Shown piece by piece: positions 14,045 through 14,430 of a DNA stretch of 14,430 nucleotides. A model generated the notes under the pieces. That model was not told the origin of the DNA. It worked only from the letters and a program-made list of their open reading frames with translations, and did not search any database. A program made the translations under genes and the position numbers. How positions within the stretch are numbered: the stretch's first letter is position 1; each line of letters begins with the position of its first letter. Source of the DNA: Thermoleophilia bacterium (GTDB taxonomy: Bacteria; Actinomycetota; Thermoleophilia; Gaiellales; Gaiellaceae); contig JAERMP010000025.1 of the NCBI GenBank assembly GCA_016844515.1, positions 1-14,430 on the forward strand. The letters run 5' to 3'.

Positions 14045-14430
14045 CGAAACTCGTCGTTCTCGTCATCCTGGACGGCTGGGGGCTGGCGCCGGCGGGCTCT
14101 GGCAACGCCGTCGAGCTCGCCGACACACCGGTGTTCGACAGTCTCTGGGAGCGCTACCCGCACACGACCCTGAGCGCGTCCGGTGAGGCTGTCGGGCTCC
14201 CGACGGGCCAGATGGGGAACTCGGAGGTCGGTCATCTGACCATCGGGTCGGGAAGGATTCTCTTCCAGGATCTGGTGCGTGTGAACCAGGCCGTGGCCAA
14301 CGGGTCCTTCCAGCACAACGACGCTCTCGTCTCGGCCTTCGAGCGCGCGCGGGAGCAGGGTGGCGACGTCCACCTCCTCGGGCTCGTCTCGCACGGCGGT
14401 GTGCACTCGCACATCGACCACCTTCGCGCG
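14041..14430 (+). CDS. gpmI: 2,3-bisphosphoglycerate-independent phosphoglycerate mutase, 3' end cut by window
   Basis: Converts 3- to 2-phosphoglycerate through a phosphoserine intermediate. Only the first 130 residues are in the window. 'LVILDGWGLAP' (7-17) carries the metal-binding Asp11 of the alkaline-phosphatase superfamily. 'GLPTGQMGNSEVGHLTIGSGR' (52-72) carries the nucleophile Ser61. 'LLGLVSHGGVHSHIDHLRA' (112-130) starts the inserted phosphotransferase domain and contains the conserved His-rich substrate loop. The GTG start overlaps the tpiA stop by four bases (GTGA), so translation is coupled. The full protein would be about 510 residues. Confidence 0.95.
   Translation, partial: MTKLVVLVILDGWGLAPAGSGNAVELADTPVFDSLWERYPHTTLSASGEAVGLPTGQMGNSEVGHLTIGSGRILFQDLVRVNQAVANGSFQHNDALVSAFERAREQGGDVHLLGLVSHGGVHSHIDHLRA

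Noticed and set aside
1..14430. CRISPR arrays, tRNA or rRNA genes, integrases, toxin-antitoxin or defence systems
   Set aside because: No regularly spaced repeats, no tRNA-like cloverleaf, no transposase, recombinase or defence-type protein motifs were seen on either strand.

Overview
The window is GC-rich chromosomal DNA with densely packed genes. It carries WhiA, found only in Gram-positive lineages, next to gap and pgk, and several start codons sit directly behind TANNNT boxes with no ribosome binding site, which suggests leaderless mRNAs. Together these point to an Actinomycetota genome, probably of the Thermoleophilia (Gaiellales/Solirubrobacterales) type. The lineage is inferred from gene content and protein flavour; no rRNA or tRNA gene is present to confirm it. 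No CRISPR array, transposase or phage gene was seen, and no gene-free stretch exceeds about 210 bases.

Layout. Bases 3-643 hold two small, translationally coupled membrane proteins of unknown function; the first is cut by the window edge. On the minus strand, 764-2215 encodes a secreted glycoside-hydrolase-like barrel protein. It diverges from uvrC (2236-4074), which is followed by a SAM-dependent methyltransferase (4112-4780). Next come two minus-strand genes separated by a run of hairpins: a flippase-like/LPG-synthase-type membrane protein (4841-5782) and 1-pyrroline-5-carboxylate dehydrogenase (5889-7547). Diverging from the latter is a plus-strand cluster: ogt-type DNA methyltransferase, whiA, gap and pgk. 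A minus-strand S9 peptidase (11308-13119) and a 164-bp palindromic element then separate pgk from tpiA, which overlaps the start of gpmI at the right edge.

How the genes relate. gap, pgk, tpiA and gpmI cover the triose-phosphate to 2-phosphoglycerate part of glycolysis. In many actinobacteria whiA-gap-pgk-tpi are contiguous and lie downstream of uvrC, rapZ and yvcK. Here rapZ/yvcK are absent from the interval, replaced by unrelated genes, and the S9 peptidase plus palindrome split the glycolytic run. uvrC and ogt are both DNA-repair genes.

The points most worth a second look are: the 164-bp palindrome with perfect 18-bp ends; a long inverted repeat between whiA and gap; PGK and TPI proteins that look trimmed at internal positions; overlapping divergent -10 boxes at uvrC and probably at the dehydrogenase/ogt junction; and an extended, palindrome-rich linker inside Ogt. 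I found no clearly new multi-gene system; most genes are recognisable housekeeping functions.
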